Positions 45,992-56,182 are shown, numbered from the stretch's first letter. The stretch: 64,000 nucleotides of DNA from Lysinibacillus sphaericus (GCF_006864135.1 NZ_SADV01000019.1:23514-87513); one strand, 5' to 3'. Notes: generated from the sequence alone by a model not told the origin. Made by a program: numbers and translations.

Positions 45992-46017
45992 AGAGTAATA
46001 TTAGCAAACATTACTCT
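45992..46017. promoter_or_regulatory. Probable PadR operator
   Basis: Perfect 8-base arms AGAGTAAT and ATTACTCT, ten bases apart, about 40 bases upstream of the padR start. Confidence 0.6.
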
Positions 46018-46151
46018 GCCTGTCAAAGTAATTTTTCCAAATACGTCCATATTTTCACCAAGGTGTAATTATTAGAGGTCAAAAAATCCCCTTTTACTCA
46101 GAAGTAAAAGGGGATTGGGGATATTTATTTAGCATTGAACGGCTCTTTTTA

Positions 46152-47342
46152 TTACATATACAATGCTGCAAGGAATATACCTAATGTTTCTTCATAGATG
46201 TCGTCGAATTGGCTAAGCGGAAGTGGATTTGTACCACTACCTAACTCAACTGTAAAGCCAGGTCTACGCCAATCCTGAATAAACCAATCTTTATAGCCCG
46301 CATAACTGCCTGCTGAATTAATAGGCTCGTAGCCACTGACCCGGCTAAACTCATTAACAAGGATTTCTGACTCTGGTGGTTCGAGATTTTCAAAACCCCA
46401 ATAAATCACTCTACCTTGTGTATGAAACGCAAGAACTCTGGCAAAATCGCGTTTCTTTGTTAAGTCAGCCATAGCAATGGCCTCAGGCTCGGACAAAGGT
46501 CGTTGTCCGCCAAAATCTCTTGGCCCAGGTATTTTTGGATTTCGTGCACGTTCGAGTTCCCATTCTGCAGGAAACTGATCGTTCAAATCGATACCATTTA
46601 TATTAGCCTTCCAACCTGAGAAATCGGTGCTATCGTTATTCATAGTAAGAAGCTGATTTCTTAATACTTCGTCATTAGGTGGCCCTTGTAATACTAAATC
46701 GACACCATCGGGATTGACCATCGGAACTATAGATAGGATTGTTTGCTGGTAAAGTGGTAATGGAGATAAACCGCGAATTGTACTTTGATTGGTGAGAGAG
46801 AGTAGATAGTCGTTTATAAAAGTTAAAATAATTGAAGTCGTAATCCATTCATTCGCATGAAAGGAGCCGTTATAATGGACACGCTTAGTTCCGTTCCCGA
46901 TGAGAAGCTCTGGGATTTCATGTTGTAAAACAGAATGTCCAATAGTAGAGCTTTGTAGAAATGGATAAGCATCGAGAAGCTTTTTGATATCATTCATCAT
47001 AATCGTGTAAGTATAATTTTGTTTACCATTGACGAGCCTCCATGTGATTCGTTGGGGAATGCGGATTGTCTGTCCAATGTGTAATTGATTTGGATTAAGA
47101 CCGGGGTTGACAAGCAAGATGGCTCCTAATGGGAGATTTCTGCTTTGGGCTATTTGCCAAAAACTATCTCTTTGTTTTACTTGATAATTGACTGTAACAA
47201 ATCCTGGAATTCGAATGCGCTGTCCAACCCTTAAAAATTGAGAATTAATATTTCGGTTCGAATCTTTAATTAGTTGAAGAGGTATTTTAAACACTTCACT
47301 GAAACGCCAAAGAGAATCCCCTGGTCTTACGTAAATGTCCAC
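46152..47342 (-). CDS. LysM-M14 gamma-D-glutamyl-diamino acid endopeptidase
   Basis: Peptidoglycan peptidase of 396 residues, resembling endopeptidase I of B. sphaericus. It has two LysM repeats (about 5-50 and 53-98; GDSLWRFSEVFKIPL, RDSFWQIAQSRNLPLG) and an M14 carboxypeptidase domain: zinc ligands in FHANEW, a later AFHTQG, and catalytic Glu in FTVELGSG. It cuts the gamma-D-Glu-mDAP bond of wall or spore peptides. The GTG at 47342 is chosen because GGAGAGA lies before it; the frame to 47375 has no site. No signal peptide. Confidence 0.88.
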   Translation of the reverse strand: MDIYVRPGDSLWRFSEVFKIPLQLIKDSNRNINSQFLRVGQRIRIPGFVTVNYQVKQRDSFWQIAQSRNLPLGAILLVNPGLNPNQLHIGQTIRIPQRITWRLVNGKQNYTYTIMMNDIKKLLDAYPFLQSSTIGHSVLQHEIPELLIGNGTKRVHYNGSFHANEWITTSIILTFINDYLLSLTNQSTIRGLSPLPLYQQTILSIVPMVNPDGVDLVLQGPPNDEVLRNQLLTMNNDSTDFSGWKANINGIDLNDQFPAEWELERARNPKIPGPRDFGGQRPLSEPEAIAMADLTKKRDFARVLAFHTQGRVIYWGFENLEPPESEILVNEFSRVSGYEPINSAGSYAGYKDWFIQDWRRPGFTVELGSGTNPLPLSQFDDIYEETLGIFLAALYM

Positions 47343-47432
47343 AATTATTCTCTCCTTAAATTTAAAGTAGTCCAATATAAAATGTATATGAAAAAAATAG
47401 GGGACTTATTAACTTTAAATGAGTAGATTTTG

Positions 47433-47625
47433 TTAAGTATTTGTCGGAAAGATATTAATCGGCTTTGTCATATAATCTACTCCTCCGATATCGAGTGCTT
47501 CCGCGAGCATAACTGTAAATAATCAAAAAGCTCATAGGCAGATGAGAAACACAGTTATCCTAACCTGCATATTTTAATACTTTTTCTAGATTGACCTGAT
47601 TGTCACCTACAAGAAGAATGGTCAT
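47433..47625 (-). pseudogene. Response-regulator receiver remnant
   Basis: From an ATG at 47625 the minus strand reads MTILLVGDNQVNLEKVLKYA-G then a stop. Farther down, in another frame, EALDIGGVDYMTKPI appears, ending near 47433. These are the start and the alpha4-beta5 end (with the conserved Lys) of a CheY-like receiver, with the middle, including the phosphoacceptor, deleted. Surrounding 47376-47788 has no other gene. Confidence 0.7.
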
Positions 47626-47788
47626 AATTATTTCCCTTATTCTGTTTGAATTAGTGCAGGAATGTATGAACGTTATTATTATACAAAAATGGGTAATAAC
47701 GGTATTTTAAGGAGAATGTAGGTCAAAAATAGATGGGTAAGTAAAGAGCTAACAAGAAAGAGTCAGCTCTCAAAACTTATAGTTCTTT

Positions 47789-48796
47789 TTAAATCCTAGC
47801 CTTTTTAAAGCCATTATAAATATCAAATGCATTTGCAATGATGGCAATAGCAATGCTTACGAATAATATTCGGTCTATAGCAAACAAAATCTTAGCAGAG
47901 GTCGTTCCCGTAATTGCAGCAATATAAGGTACGGCTGGACTGTGTATAAGATCAGGGTGAATAGCCATAAGGATAAAAACAATGACTCCTGTACATTGAA
48001 GAAGTGCATTAGTTACGGCGATTACCATTGTCCATTGACCAGTTTTCAATTTCCATAATGTTAAAGCTACACTTAAAATGATACAACATAAAACGAGTGG
48101 AGCGAAGGACAGTAAGACATCCTGATTGAATATAGGCATAACAAATTTCAACCCGCCTTTATTGTGAGAAGTATAAATTCCTAACAGGTGATTAGCATTG
48201 AAATAGGCAAAGGAGAAAATAGCAATGCCTAAGAAGCTTAAAATATTATCATTAAGTGAAATCGTTTTTTCTTTAGGGATTATTTTAACTTTTGCTAAAT
48301 TATCCGGTGTCCATTCTGGGTAATTTTTTATAAGTGGCATTCGAACGTTTTTTCCTTCGGATCGTTCGATGACAATGAAAGCAACTGTAATCCAGAACAG
48401 TACGTAGATGATTACTGAAATAATATGAGAGATAGTGATAGAAATAGTTTTAATAATAGCAGTCAGGAGTGCACCTTCTCCGTTATAGAGCACAATACTT
48501 TCTATTATCTGTACAATAATTGTAAGTAAAATTGCCCAAGGAATAACTAATTTTATTGTCCTAATATAAGTGCCAAACACTTCTGGACCAATTATAAATC
48601 GTGGCGTTTTTTGATAGCTTGCTGCAACTTCTACAGGATTACCGAGTTTTTTAAGAACTTCCTTTATATTTGATTCTGAGTAATCTTCAGATAACATATC
48701 TTCAATAGTAGATTTTAGTTCTAGACGGGTTTTATCACGCTTCTCCTTGCTTATCCTTTTAGTTACTTCATGAATATATGCATCAATCAGATTCAC
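47789..48796 (-). CDS. HAAS-domain polytopic membrane protein
   Basis: Protein of 335 residues: an N-terminal soluble helical domain (about 1-65, HEVTKRISKEKRDKTRLELK, KKLGNPVEVAASYQ) of the HAAS/DUF1700-like type, then about eight TM helices. Function unknown. Starts with GTG after GGGAGACGG. Such genes are normally preceded by a padR gene, and a decayed padR lies directly upstream here. Confidence 0.7.
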   Translation of the reverse strand: MNLIDAYIHEVTKRISKEKRDKTRLELKSTIEDMLSEDYSESNIKEVLKKLGNPVEVAASYQKTPRFIIGPEVFGTYIRTIKLVIPWAILLTIIVQIIESIVLYNGEGALLTAIIKTISITISHIISVIIYVLFWITVAFIVIERSEGKNVRMPLIKNYPEWTPDNLAKVKIIPKEKTISLNDNILSFLGIAIFSFAYFNANHLLGIYTSHNKGGLKFVMPIFNQDVLLSFAPLVLCCIILSVALTLWKLKTGQWTMVIAVTNALLQCTGVIVFILMAIHPDLIHSPAVPYIAAITGTTSAKILFAIDRILFVSIAIAIIANAFDIYNGFKKARI

Positions 48797-48925
48797 TCTT
48801 TCCGTCTCCCTTCAATAATTCAGTCCATTCCTTTTTAGTTAAGTCATATGTGTGCGCAACACATCGTATTTCCGGGCTTTACCTTTAGTTGTATCCCACT
48901 TTGTAATCACTTCTTGATGCCCTAA
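48783..48925 (-). pseudogene. Decayed PadR-type regulator gene (3' part)
   Basis: Frames read VITKWDTTKGKARKYDVL then, after a frame change, LTKKEWTELLKGDGKSESD-stop. This matches the wing and C-terminal helix of PadR proteins. The stop overlaps the GTG of the membrane gene, mirroring the intact pair at 45627-45630. The N-terminal half is missing. Confidence 0.65.
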
Positions 48926-49148
48926 TCAACGAGCCAACGAGAGTAATGTATTTTAGTTACTACCAACTTGCTTGAGAAGTTGAATAAGGGTGTAGCTATA
49001 AAACATTGTATGCAAAAACAACAAGCACTAAATGTTCCGCCTCAAATAAGGAGCCCAACGAGTACTATTTGCATGTGGTAATATATGTTATTATCGAGGG
49101 TTGAAATTCATGTGAAAAAAATTATGAAGTGAATTTTTTACTTAATAA

Positions 49149-49692
49149 TCAGTCATTAAAGAATGGATCTATGAGACACCAGAGGCTCTATTAGAGTTCA
49201 GTACATTTTTAAATAGTCAGGTGGATCAAGTGAACCGTATTGAATGGAACACACAAGAAGAAAATATTCACTTCTTTTTAGGAGATATACGTAATGGAAC
49301 AAATCATTTAATCCCAAGTGTCTATCATGCAAGTGCTGTTTCTGGTGGTGGTTTAATGTATCGCATTATTAATGTTCGAGGTTTTTTGAGGAGCTTACAA
49401 CACATAATTTTAATGGTCAAACATTAACATTTAAGTTAACTTATTGGCTGAAAATAATCAGCAAATTGTTATCGAGGCTATTGATGGTAAGATAAAAATT
49501 TCTACTAGTACTAACTATGATGTAGAAATGGTGATCGATATCGCAGAGCTTTCTTCTCTTGTCATAGGAGTTGTGACAGTACAAGAATTATTTATGCTCA
49601 GGCAAGGTGAAGATTAGTGATGGACAGTACGTACAGTCATTGCACCATTTCTTCTTTGTCCTTGATAAACCAACTTGCATTACAGCATTTTA
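49149..49692 (+). pseudogene. Decayed Eis-type GNAT acetyltransferase gene
   Basis: Pieces in successive frames read IKEWIYETPEALLEFSTFLN, VNRIEWNTQEENIHFFLGD, GGGLMYRIINVRG, then AENNQQIVIEAIDGKIKIS and DIAELSSLVIGVVTVQEL, ending DKPTCITAF-stop. They follow the order of the middle GNAT and C-terminal SCP2-like domains of Eis-family proteins (which end in similar C-T-A-F). The N-terminal GNAT part is missing and there are frameshifts. The 68-codon frame 49221-49427 is only part of it. Confidence 0.72.
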
Positions 49693-49703
49693 GGAAAATA
49701 AAG

Positions 49704-50159
49704 TTATTGTTCTTTTTTCATAAAGAGTGATGAGCGTACAGGCCGTTCCAGCGGCGTAATATTAATAATAAAATAGCTTACAATTAATATTAAAATAATA
49801 AGTGAATAAATTAAGGTGTTAATGGGATGATCATGTTCCACGATAATTAATCGAATCATGGCTGTAATCCCTATATAAATAAAGTACCTTAGTGGAAAAT
49901 GATAATTCTCTTTAAAATATTTAATAATCATAGTGATAAATTCAAAATACAAAAAGAAAATAAGAATATTAGCAAGAAAAAGCTTATAGTCTCCACCCTC
50001 GTTGTTGAAAATGGAAATTTCAAAAAAATGGATAAGCTCTTTGCTAAGTAAGAAGGATAAAATGAGCACTAGAAGTACAAGGCATATATTTAGAAATGAC
50101 TGTAAAATCTTAGGTATAGCCTTTGTTAATTGTAAAAAAGTCGAGTCCTTATGGCTCAT
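49704..50159 (-). CDS. psiE: PsiE-family phosphate-starvation membrane protein
   Basis: Membrane protein of 151 residues with four TM helices. It carries LLSKELIHFF, YFKENYHFPLRYFIYIGITA, and IRLIIVEHDH, the signature of PsiE. In E. coli psiE responds to phosphate starvation and cAMP-CRP; its function is unknown. GGAGG lies before the ATG. Its presence may fit the phosphate-ester theme of the glpQ operon, but no Pho box was recognised. Confidence 0.82.
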   Translation of the reverse strand: MSHKDSTFLQLTKAIPKILQSFLNICLVLLVLILSFLLSKELIHFFEISIFNNEGGDYKLFLANILIFFLYFEFITMIIKYFKENYHFPLRYFIYIGITAMIRLIIVEHDHPINTLIYSLIILILIVSYFIINITPLERPVRSSLFMKKEQ

Positions 50160-50333
50160 CGAATTCCTCCAATCTTATAAATCGTTTTTCATGAATATAA
50201 CATTTCACCGTAAATATAATAGTGTGTATTTGTAAAGTTTTGGTGTATTTTCATGAAAGAAAGTTTTCAAAATAAATTAGCTGTATGCTAAAATAGATGT
50301 GCATGAATATAAAATTTAAAAGGGGTTTTAAAA

Positions 50334-50555
50334 ATGGCTAAAGCAGCAAAAAAAGGAAAAATTACACCAGAGCGTTTAGAAGAAGCATTAAACGTACGTG
50401 ATCGTCTTATTATCGAGTTACTAGTACAAGTACTTGATGAAAAGCTTGTAATTGAACGTCCAGTATTACGTGAGCGTGTAGCAAACCTTGTAGACCTTTC
50501 TGATCATGATGAAGAATTAAAAGAAACGATCCACGCTGTTATTAACAAGCTATAA
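50334..50555 (+). CDS. Small conserved hypothetical protein
   Basis: Soluble helical protein of 73 residues with a basic start (MAKAAKKGKITPERLEEAL) and acidic end. Highly biased codon use suggests strong expression. AAAGGGG precedes the ATG. A clear terminator follows, so it is a single-gene unit. Family not recognised. Confidence 0.7.
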   Translation: MAKAAKKGKITPERLEEALNVRDRLIIELLVQVLDEKLVIERPVLRERVANLVDLSDHDEELKETIHAVINKL

Positions 50556-50566
50556 TTTAAAGGGAG

Positions 50567-50595
50567 ATGCTACACTTCATTGGTAGCATTTTTTC
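50567..50595 (+). terminator. Terminator after the small hypothetical gene
   Basis: ATGCTAC / GTAGCAT stem, nine-base loop, T6. Confidence 0.85.
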
Positions 50596-50758
50596 TTTTG
50601 CCAAAAAGATATGTTTTCAACAAAAGAATCGGTCAATCAAGAGCCGAGAACGCTCGGGTAGTATGGAAAATTGCTCAGTATTTTTGCCCAGGAGAAACGG
50701 AACCAACAAAAAAACCAAACAAGAATTTATTCCATTCTTGTTTGGGTTCTTCTAGTTT

Positions 50759-51742
50759 TTAGTATACTTTATCTCCATTAAAAATAGAGTTTTTCACAAT
50801 TACATAATCTACATTTCGAATGGCATCAAGTTTATTGCCGCCTGCATAGGAAATAGATGATTGAAGGTCTTGTTGCATTTCAATTAACGTATCTTTGATG
50901 CTGCCTTTATGTTCAACAAACATCTTTTTACCTTCAACATTTTTACGTTCGCCTTTTTGGAATTCAGAAGCAGATCCAAAGTATTCCTTCACAGTTTTAC
51001 CGTCGATTTCGATTGTTTCGCCAGGGGACTCTTCATGACCTGCAAATAATGAGCCAATCATCACCATTGAAGCACCAAAGCGAACCGATTTTGCAATATC
51101 ACCATGTGTACGAATACCGCCATCAGCAATAATAGGCTTCGTTGCGGCTTTTGCACACCAGCGTAGTGCGGCAAGCTGCCAACCACCTGTACCAAAACCA
51201 GTTTTGATTTTAGTAATACATACTTTACCTGGTCCAATACCAACTTTTGTTGCATCTGCACCAGCATTTTCAAGTTCACGTACCGCTTCAGGTGTACCCA
51301 CATTACCGGCAATAACAAAGCTATTTGGTAGAAGTTTTTTGATATGTTGAATCATACGAATGACAGCATTTGAATGACCATGTGCAATATCGATTGTAAT
51401 AAATTCAGGCACTAAATTAGCAGCTGCTAATTCTTCAATAAAAGGATATTCCTCATTTTTTACACCAACACTAATGGATGCGATTAATCCACGATCTTGC
51501 ATATCTTTAATGAAATTGATACGTGTCTCAGGGTTAAAACGGTGCATGATATAAAAGTAACCGTTTTCAGCAAGCTTCACAGCAAGACTTTCATCGATAA
51601 TTGTTTGCATGTTTGCAGGTACAACAGGAATTTTGAATGTATGACCACCTAAAGTAACAGAAGTATCACATTCTGAGCGACTTTCTACTATACATTTTGC
51701 GGGAATTAGCTGAATATCTTCATAGTCAAATACGTTATCCAT
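50759..51742 (-). CDS. guaC: GMP reductase
   Basis: Converts GMP to IMP with NADPH, linking guanine and adenine nucleotide pools. The 327 residues form the IMPDH/GMPR TIM barrel without CBS domains: the phosphate loop is [20 protein letters not shown] with catalytic Cys, then [11 protein letters not shown] and [14 protein letters not shown]. The start at 51742 follows TAGGAGTG; an ATG three codons earlier is less well placed. A sigma-A promoter and PurBox-like pair lie upstream, as expected for the PurR regulon. Confidence 0.94.
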   Translation of the reverse strand: MDNVFDYEDIQLIPAKCIVESRSECDTSVTLGGHTFKIPVVPANMQTIIDESLAVKLAENGYFYIMHRFNPETRINFIKDMQDRGLIASISVGVKNEEYPFIEELAAANLVPEFITIDIAHGHSNAVIRMIQHIKKLLPNSFVIAGNVGTPEAVRELENAGADATKVGIGPGKVCITKIKTGFGTGGWQLAALRWCAKAATKPIIADGGIRTHGDIAKSVRFGASMVMIGSLFAGHEESPGETIEIDGKTVKEYFGSASEFQKGERKNVEGKKMFVEHKGSIKDTLIEMQQDLQSSISYAGGNKLDAIRNVDYVIVKNSIFNGDKVY

Positions 51743-51761
51743 TATAAACACTCCTAAAATA

Positions 51762-51795
51762 CGAATATTTTTTAAGTTTTAATTTAAATCGTTCG
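51762..51795 (-). promoter_or_regulatory. Probable PurR operator at the guaC transcription start
   Basis: On the minus strand ATGACGAACGATT (core CGAAC, 51791-51795) faces ATTCG (51762-51766) across 24 bases, nearly the 25-base core spacing seen before purA. One core base differs from consensus. The pair covers the expected start of transcription. Confidence 0.5.
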
Positions 51796-51804
51796 TCATT
51801 TGGT

Positions 51805-51833
51805 AATTTACATTATTTTTGAGTAAATGTCAA
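51805..51833 (-). promoter_or_regulatory. Sigma-A promoter of guaC
   Basis: Minus strand TTGACA (51833-51828), 17-base spacer, TAAATT (51810-51805). Confidence 0.75.
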
Positions 51834-52075
51834 AGCTTTTATCTAAATAAATAAAAAGTTAGCAGGAAAGAACAGGAATTAACCGAAATATAAAGATATA
51901 CTATTTTTTGTTATAGATGGATAAGCGTAATGTTTCAAAAGAAAGTACTTAGCAAAAATCCTGCAATATTTGTAGGAAAGCAAGATTATTGATCGGCTTA
52001 TCTAAAATTTGTATTACTATTTGCTATCCATGTAAAATAGAATTGTTTCGAAAAATGACAAAGGGAGTGTTGGAA

Positions 52076-52495
52076 ATGGCAGTAGAAGTCTATTTAATTT
52101 TTAATGGAAATTGTCGAGAGGCTGTATCTTTTTATGAGAAAGTTTTTAATGCGAACAAGCCTGAAATTATGACATTTGGAGATTCACCTCAAAATCCAAA
52201 TTATCCATTACCAGAGGAAGCAAAAGATCTTGTGATGCATACGCGACTTTCGATTTTTGGTAGTACAGTAATGTTCTCAGATACATTCCCGGGCAATCCA
52301 TTCACGACTGGAAACAATGTAACATTAGCCGTTGTCTCAGACGATGAGACGCAGATGCGAAAAGCTTTTGACGGTCTTAAAGAGGGTGGCAAGGTTAAAA
52401 TGGAGCTACAAGAAACGTTTTGGAGTAAATGTTACGGTTCCCTTACTGATAAATTCGGTATTGAATGGCAATTTAGTTATGAGGAAAATAAATAA
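52076..52495 (+). CDS. PhnB-like VOC-family protein
   Basis: Protein of 139 residues of the PhnB/glyoxalase-bleomycin-resistance fold, with paired beta-alpha-beta-beta-beta modules: FNGNCREAVSFYEKVF in the first, MHTRLSIFGSTVMFSD, and CYGSLTDKFGIEWQFSYE at the end. Such proteins are often annotated as 3-demethylubiquinone methyltransferase-like, but have no known activity. ATG at 52076 follows AAAGGGAG. Monocistronic, closed by a terminator shared with the converging chemoreceptor gene. Confidence 0.85.
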   Translation: MAVEVYLIFNGNCREAVSFYEKVFNANKPEIMTFGDSPQNPNYPLPEEAKDLVMHTRLSIFGSTVMFSDTFPGNPFTTGNNVTLAVVSDDETQMRKAFDGLKEGGKVKMELQETFWSKCYGSLTDKFGIEWQFSYEENK

Positions 52496-52531
52496 AGAGC
52501 AATGAGTATTTACTAAAAAGTAGTTAAAATT

Positions 52532-52582
52532 GAACAGCACGATGTTTGGAAAATCTCCATTAACATCGTGCTGTTCTTTTTA
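52532..52582. terminator. Bidirectional terminator
   Basis: GAACAGCACGATGTT / AACATCGTGCTGTTC perfect 15-bp stem followed by T4; ends at the stop of the minus-strand chemoreceptor gene. Confidence 0.85.
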
Positions 52583-54529
52583 GTATTTAAAACGATTTAC
52601 ATAGCTTTGTAATTCATCAGCCATATCGAGAAGTGCTTTTGAGGCTGCAGCCATTTCCTGCATCGAGGACAACGTTTGTTCAGTTGAAGCGGCAACTTCC
52701 TCTGACGCTGCTGTATTTAGTTTTGCATGATCTGTTAGCTCGATAGCAGTTGCAGAAACTTCTTCGACTACTGCTGACATCTCTTGAGCGGAAGCAGATA
52801 TATCCTCCATTTTCGGAGCAATATCGTGTAGACTCTTAATAATGTTGGTGAATTTTTTACTTGTATCTTCTGTTAGCTGTAAACCATCCTGGACATCCGC
52901 TGAAGCCTTAATCATTGTTTGAACAGATTTAGCCGTATCTTGCTGAATGCCTGTAATTAGGGCAGAAATTTGCTCGGCTGATTGATGAGATTGCTCTGCT
53001 AACTTGCGCACTTCATCGGCAACTACTGCAAAGCCTCTCCCATGCTCTCCAGCTCGTGCTGCCTCAATAGCAGCATTAAGTGCAAGCAGATTTGTTTGAT
53101 CTGAAATAGCACTAATAATTTCTAAAATAGACCCGATTTCTTTTGTTCGATCATAGAGTGATTTAATCATTGTATCTGATTGTGCCACGGATTCATGAAT
53201 AGAAATCATTTGATTTACAGTTTGATCTACCGCTTGCCCGCCTTCTTCGGCCAATTTTATAGCATGGCTAGATAAATCTGAAACTTGCATAGAGCTATCG
53301 GCGACCTCGACGACTCCTTTTGCGATTTCTTCAATAGAGACAGCATTCTGGTCAATACCTGTTGTTTGTTTTTCTGTATTAATAGCAACCTGTTGCATAG
53401 CTTTTGCAACTTGCTCTGAAGCAGCTATATTTTGTTCGGCATTCGCAGATAATCCATGCGCCGAAGTCTGTACTTGTTGGGAGCTTTGATCAACGTTGCG
53501 AATAAGTTTTTTTAAGCTAACCTTCATTGCGATAAAGGCTTCCCCTAGCTGTCCAACCTCATCTTTAGAATGAATGTCAATAAACTCTGTTAAATCGCCC
53601 TCACTAATTTTTATAGCGCTTTGTTGAAGTCGTTTGATCGGATTAACAATCGATTTTATCATGAATAGCATAAAAATAATGCCAACAATAATAGAAATAG
53701 CGATGATTATTAAGTTGATATTAAAGGTCGAAGCTGCGGCTTCTGCAGCCTCGGCTGTAAACATTGTACCAACAACTTTCCAACCTGTTAGCTTATTTGT
53801 AACAAATTGTAGCTGACGATCTTTTTCTATAATGTTACCACTATCTTGTTCATAGATTTTAGTAATATAGCTTTCTGCTGCTTCAGAACCACTTTCTTTA
53901 TCTGATTGGGCAATATAAATTTTATTGCTATCTAAAAGTGAAGCAAAGCCAGTTTCTCCAATGCGTATATCATTCGTAATGGTACTTAGTGTAGAAATAT
54001 TTAAATCTAACCCTATTACTCCTGAGCCATCTGGTAAAGCTTGAGTAATCGTAAGAACGATATCACCTGTTGACTGTGTAATGTATGGCGCTGTAATAGA
54101 CACTTGGTTTTTGTTATCTAAAGCTTGTTTATACCAAGGTCTCGTACGAGGATCAAACCCACTAGGGTATTTTTGTGCAGGCTCATCTAGTAGTCTGCCA
54201 TCAGAGGTTCCAATATAAATCAGCTCTACCTCTGGATGCATGTTGACATATTCGTGGAAAAGAGATTTAAGTTCTGAAATTTTACTTTCTTGTAAATAAG
54301 ATTGATTGAGCTTTTTTGAAAAATATTGAACGTCCTTCACTCTTGGCTCAATCGTGTTGGTAATATTCGTATTAAGCATACGCACACTTTCGGTTGCGCT
54401 TGCTTGTTGTTCTTCTGAAATTTGCTTTCCTGCACTTTGGTAAGACACAATTCCAATTAACAGTGTTGGGATGATAAGCATTGCTAAAAATGAAAAAATG
54501 AGCTTTTTTCTTAAACTTAGTTGTTTCAC
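52580..54529 (-). CDS. Methyl-accepting chemotaxis protein, dCache type
   Basis: Chemoreceptor of about 649 residues: TM1 (about 10-30), a large extracellular dCache domain (about 35-270, with [12 protein letters not shown] and [12 protein letters not shown]), TM2 (about 275-300), HAMP, and a signalling domain with [20 protein letters not shown] and [16 protein letters not shown]. The dCache motif with W-Y suggests an amino-acid-like ligand, which is inference. The GTG at 54529 (GAGGA upstream) is preferred over the GTG at 54544. It is transcribed alone. Confidence 0.92.
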   Translation of the reverse strand: MKQLSLRKKLIFSFLAMLIIPTLLIGIVSYQSAGKQISEEQQASATESVRMLNTNITNTIEPRVKDVQYFSKKLNQSYLQESKISELKSLFHEYVNMHPEVELIYIGTSDGRLLDEPAQKYPSGFDPRTRPWYKQALDNKNQVSITAPYITQSTGDIVLTITQALPDGSGVIGLDLNISTLSTITNDIRIGETGFASLLDSNKIYIAQSDKESGSEAAESYITKIYEQDSGNIIEKDRQLQFVTNKLTGWKVVGTMFTAEAAEAAASTFNINLIIIAISIIVGIIFMLFMIKSIVNPIKRLQQSAIKISEGDLTEFIDIHSKDEVGQLGEAFIAMKVSLKKLIRNVDQSSQQVQTSAHGLSANAEQNIAASEQVAKAMQQVAINTEKQTTGIDQNAVSIEEIAKGVVEVADSSMQVSDLSSHAIKLAEEGGQAVDQTVNQMISIHESVAQSDTMIKSLYDRTKEIGSILEIISAISDQTNLLALNAAIEAARAGEHGRGFAVVADEVRKLAEQSHQSAEQISALITGIQQDTAKSVQTMIKASADVQDGLQLTEDTSKKFTNIIKSLHDIAPKMEDISASAQEMSAVVEEVSATAIELTDHAKLNTAASEEVAASTEQTLSSMQEMAAASKALLDMADELQSYVNRFKY

Positions 54530-54835
54530 TTGAATTATCCTCACTATAATATTGTATTTTAAAACTTATGTAATATCGCCCTTCGTGACCAACCTCCTAC
54601 TATCCTAAGAGGTACATCGGATAATCGACACTCTACGTTATGGTAAAAGTATATACTTTACCGATTAAGGAAAATAATAGACGACTAGGCTCATTTTATC
54701 AAAAATAAAATAAAAGTTAAGTATTTTGTTATAACTGTTCATTAAAAAACTAATATTTTGAAACGATAACCATTAGATGACATATAAAGCTACTTTTTGA
54801 TATATACTAATGCCAAAAGAGGAGGGAATTGTTTT

Positions 54836-55210
54836 ATGATTCGACAAATTGGACAAGTGATGTTATATGTAAATGATCAAGAAACTGCCGTGAAATTTTG
54901 GACGGAAAAAGTTGGATTTGTTGTGGTTGCTGACCAGGAAGAGGGAGGAGTACGTTGGATTGAAATTTCTCCAACTAAAGAAGCTCAAACTACCATTGTC
55001 CTACACAATAAAGAAATCATTGCGAAAATGCAGCCTGAATTAAATTTAGGGACACCTTCTATTATGTTTTATGCCGATCATATAGTAGATCTATATCAGG
55101 ATTTTCAAGCGAAGGGCGTTAAAGTAGGAGATTTAGTAATGATGCCAATGGGTAGGGTTTTTAATTTTGCTGATCACGAAAATAATTATTTTGCATTAGT
55201 GGAAAAATAA
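54836..55210 (+). CDS. VOC-family (glyoxalase-like) protein
   Basis: Protein of 124 residues of the VOC fold: GQVMLYVNDQETAVKFWTEK at the start, then VRWIEISP and FNFADHENNYFALVEK at the end. Metal-binding His/Glu positions are only partly evident. The family includes dioxygenases, lactoylglutathione lyases and resistance proteins; substrate unknown. ATG at 54836 follows GGAGGG; the frame to 54797 is not needed. Confidence 0.85.
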   Translation: MIRQIGQVMLYVNDQETAVKFWTEKVGFVVVADQEEGGVRWIEISPTKEAQTTIVLHNKEIIAKMQPELNLGTPSIMFYADHIVDLYQDFQAKGVKVGDLVMMPMGRVFNFADHENNYFALVEK

Positions 55211-55228
55211 ATCTCGTCAATAAGTTCG

Positions 55229-55275
55229 AATCTGTCCAATTTCGATTATTCTGTGCGGGAATTGGACAGATTTTT
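55229..55275. terminator. Terminator between converging genes
   Basis: AATCTGTCCAAT / ATTGGACAGATTTTT stem, 12 bp. Confidence 0.8.
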
Positions 55276-55295
55276 CCTATTTAAGTGCACGCAAT

Positions 55296-56042
55296 TTATT
55301 TTATATCTTCTCCAAAAATCCCTACAGTTTGGCGATCAACGATAAATTCATTACCATCCCATTTTAAAATATTTTCTACATAACCTAATCCATCGGCATG
55401 AAATCGGCCTGCTATAGACTGATAAGCTAATAGCTCATATATTCCATCACGTTCATAGTCCACTGGATACAATCCACTCATTGGATCTACCCATCCTTCA
55501 ATAGGCTCCTTTAGTGTACCGTCTTGATTGTAAATTTCAGCTAAATAATCCGGACCCTTGTATTGTAAGTCGATGATATATTGCTTTTTGGGATTCAAGC
55601 TACGAACGGCTACTTTATATTGATTTTGATAATTAACGCTGTACTTTAGCTTATTATTAAAAGAAATTGCATCAAAAATTGAGCGTATTTTGCCGTTTAT
55701 TGAAGCAAATATTTCACCGTTGATAATACCTCCACTACCACCTGTGTCAGAAATAGCTAGAATATCTTCTAGATGATTGCCTGTAAAGTCACCTAAAAAT
55801 ATAGTTGGGTTATAGCCAACGCTTTGTTTTAGCATTATTTTTTCGAATGGGTGCGTCTGTCCGTAAAAAATAGCAAGCGTTAGGTCTTTCCACAAAGGGC
55901 TATTTGGAGTTTTAGTCCCCATCAAAAGAACAGTTTCAAGTAAGCCATCTCCATTAATATCACCAAATTTCGTCTGAATAACCTGAGGGGCCATAGTTGA
56001 AATAGGCATATTATTCAAGGATGGATTCATATTATTAGTCAT
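55296..56042 (-). CDS. FG-GAP/VCBS-like repeat protein
   Basis: Protein of 248 residues without a signal peptide, containing three calcium-loop-like repeats: FGDINGDGLLETVLLMG near 27, GDFTGNHLEDILAISD near 87, and DYERDGIYELLAYQ near 205. The repeats suggest an integrin-like beta-propeller fragment. Similar proteins occur in spore-forming Bacilli, but the role is unknown. ATG at 56042 follows AGAGGTG; the frame extends to 56084 without a better site. Confidence 0.65.
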   Translation of the reverse strand: MTNNMNPSLNNMPISTMAPQVIQTKFGDINGDGLLETVLLMGTKTPNSPLWKDLTLAIFYGQTHPFEKIMLKQSVGYNPTIFLGDFTGNHLEDILAISDTGGSGGIINGEIFASINGKIRSIFDAISFNNKLKYSVNYQNQYKVAVRSLNPKKQYIIDLQYKGPDYLAEIYNQDGTLKEPIEGWVDPMSGLYPVDYERDGIYELLAYQSIAGRFHADGLGYVENILKWDGNEFIVDRQTVGIFGEDIK

Positions 56043-56153
56043 ACATGCACCTCTTTCTTTAGTTGTAGCATATGTTGTAAACATGGCTTGGTGAAAAAAG
56101 AAGACGTGTTCGTAATGGATATAAAACTTATAAAAAAACTTGTAATTAACCCA

Positions 56154-56182
56154 TTGACATTTTTAAATGTGAAAAGTATCAT
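56154..56182 (+). promoter_or_regulatory. Sigma-A promoter of the flavoprotein-ABC operon
   Basis: TTGACA (56154-56159), 17-base spacer, TATCAT (56177-56182). Confidence 0.75.

Noticed and set aside
49221..49427. 68-codon ORF as an intact small gene
   Set aside because: It continues in other frames as a broken Eis-type acetyltransferase, so it is a fragment.
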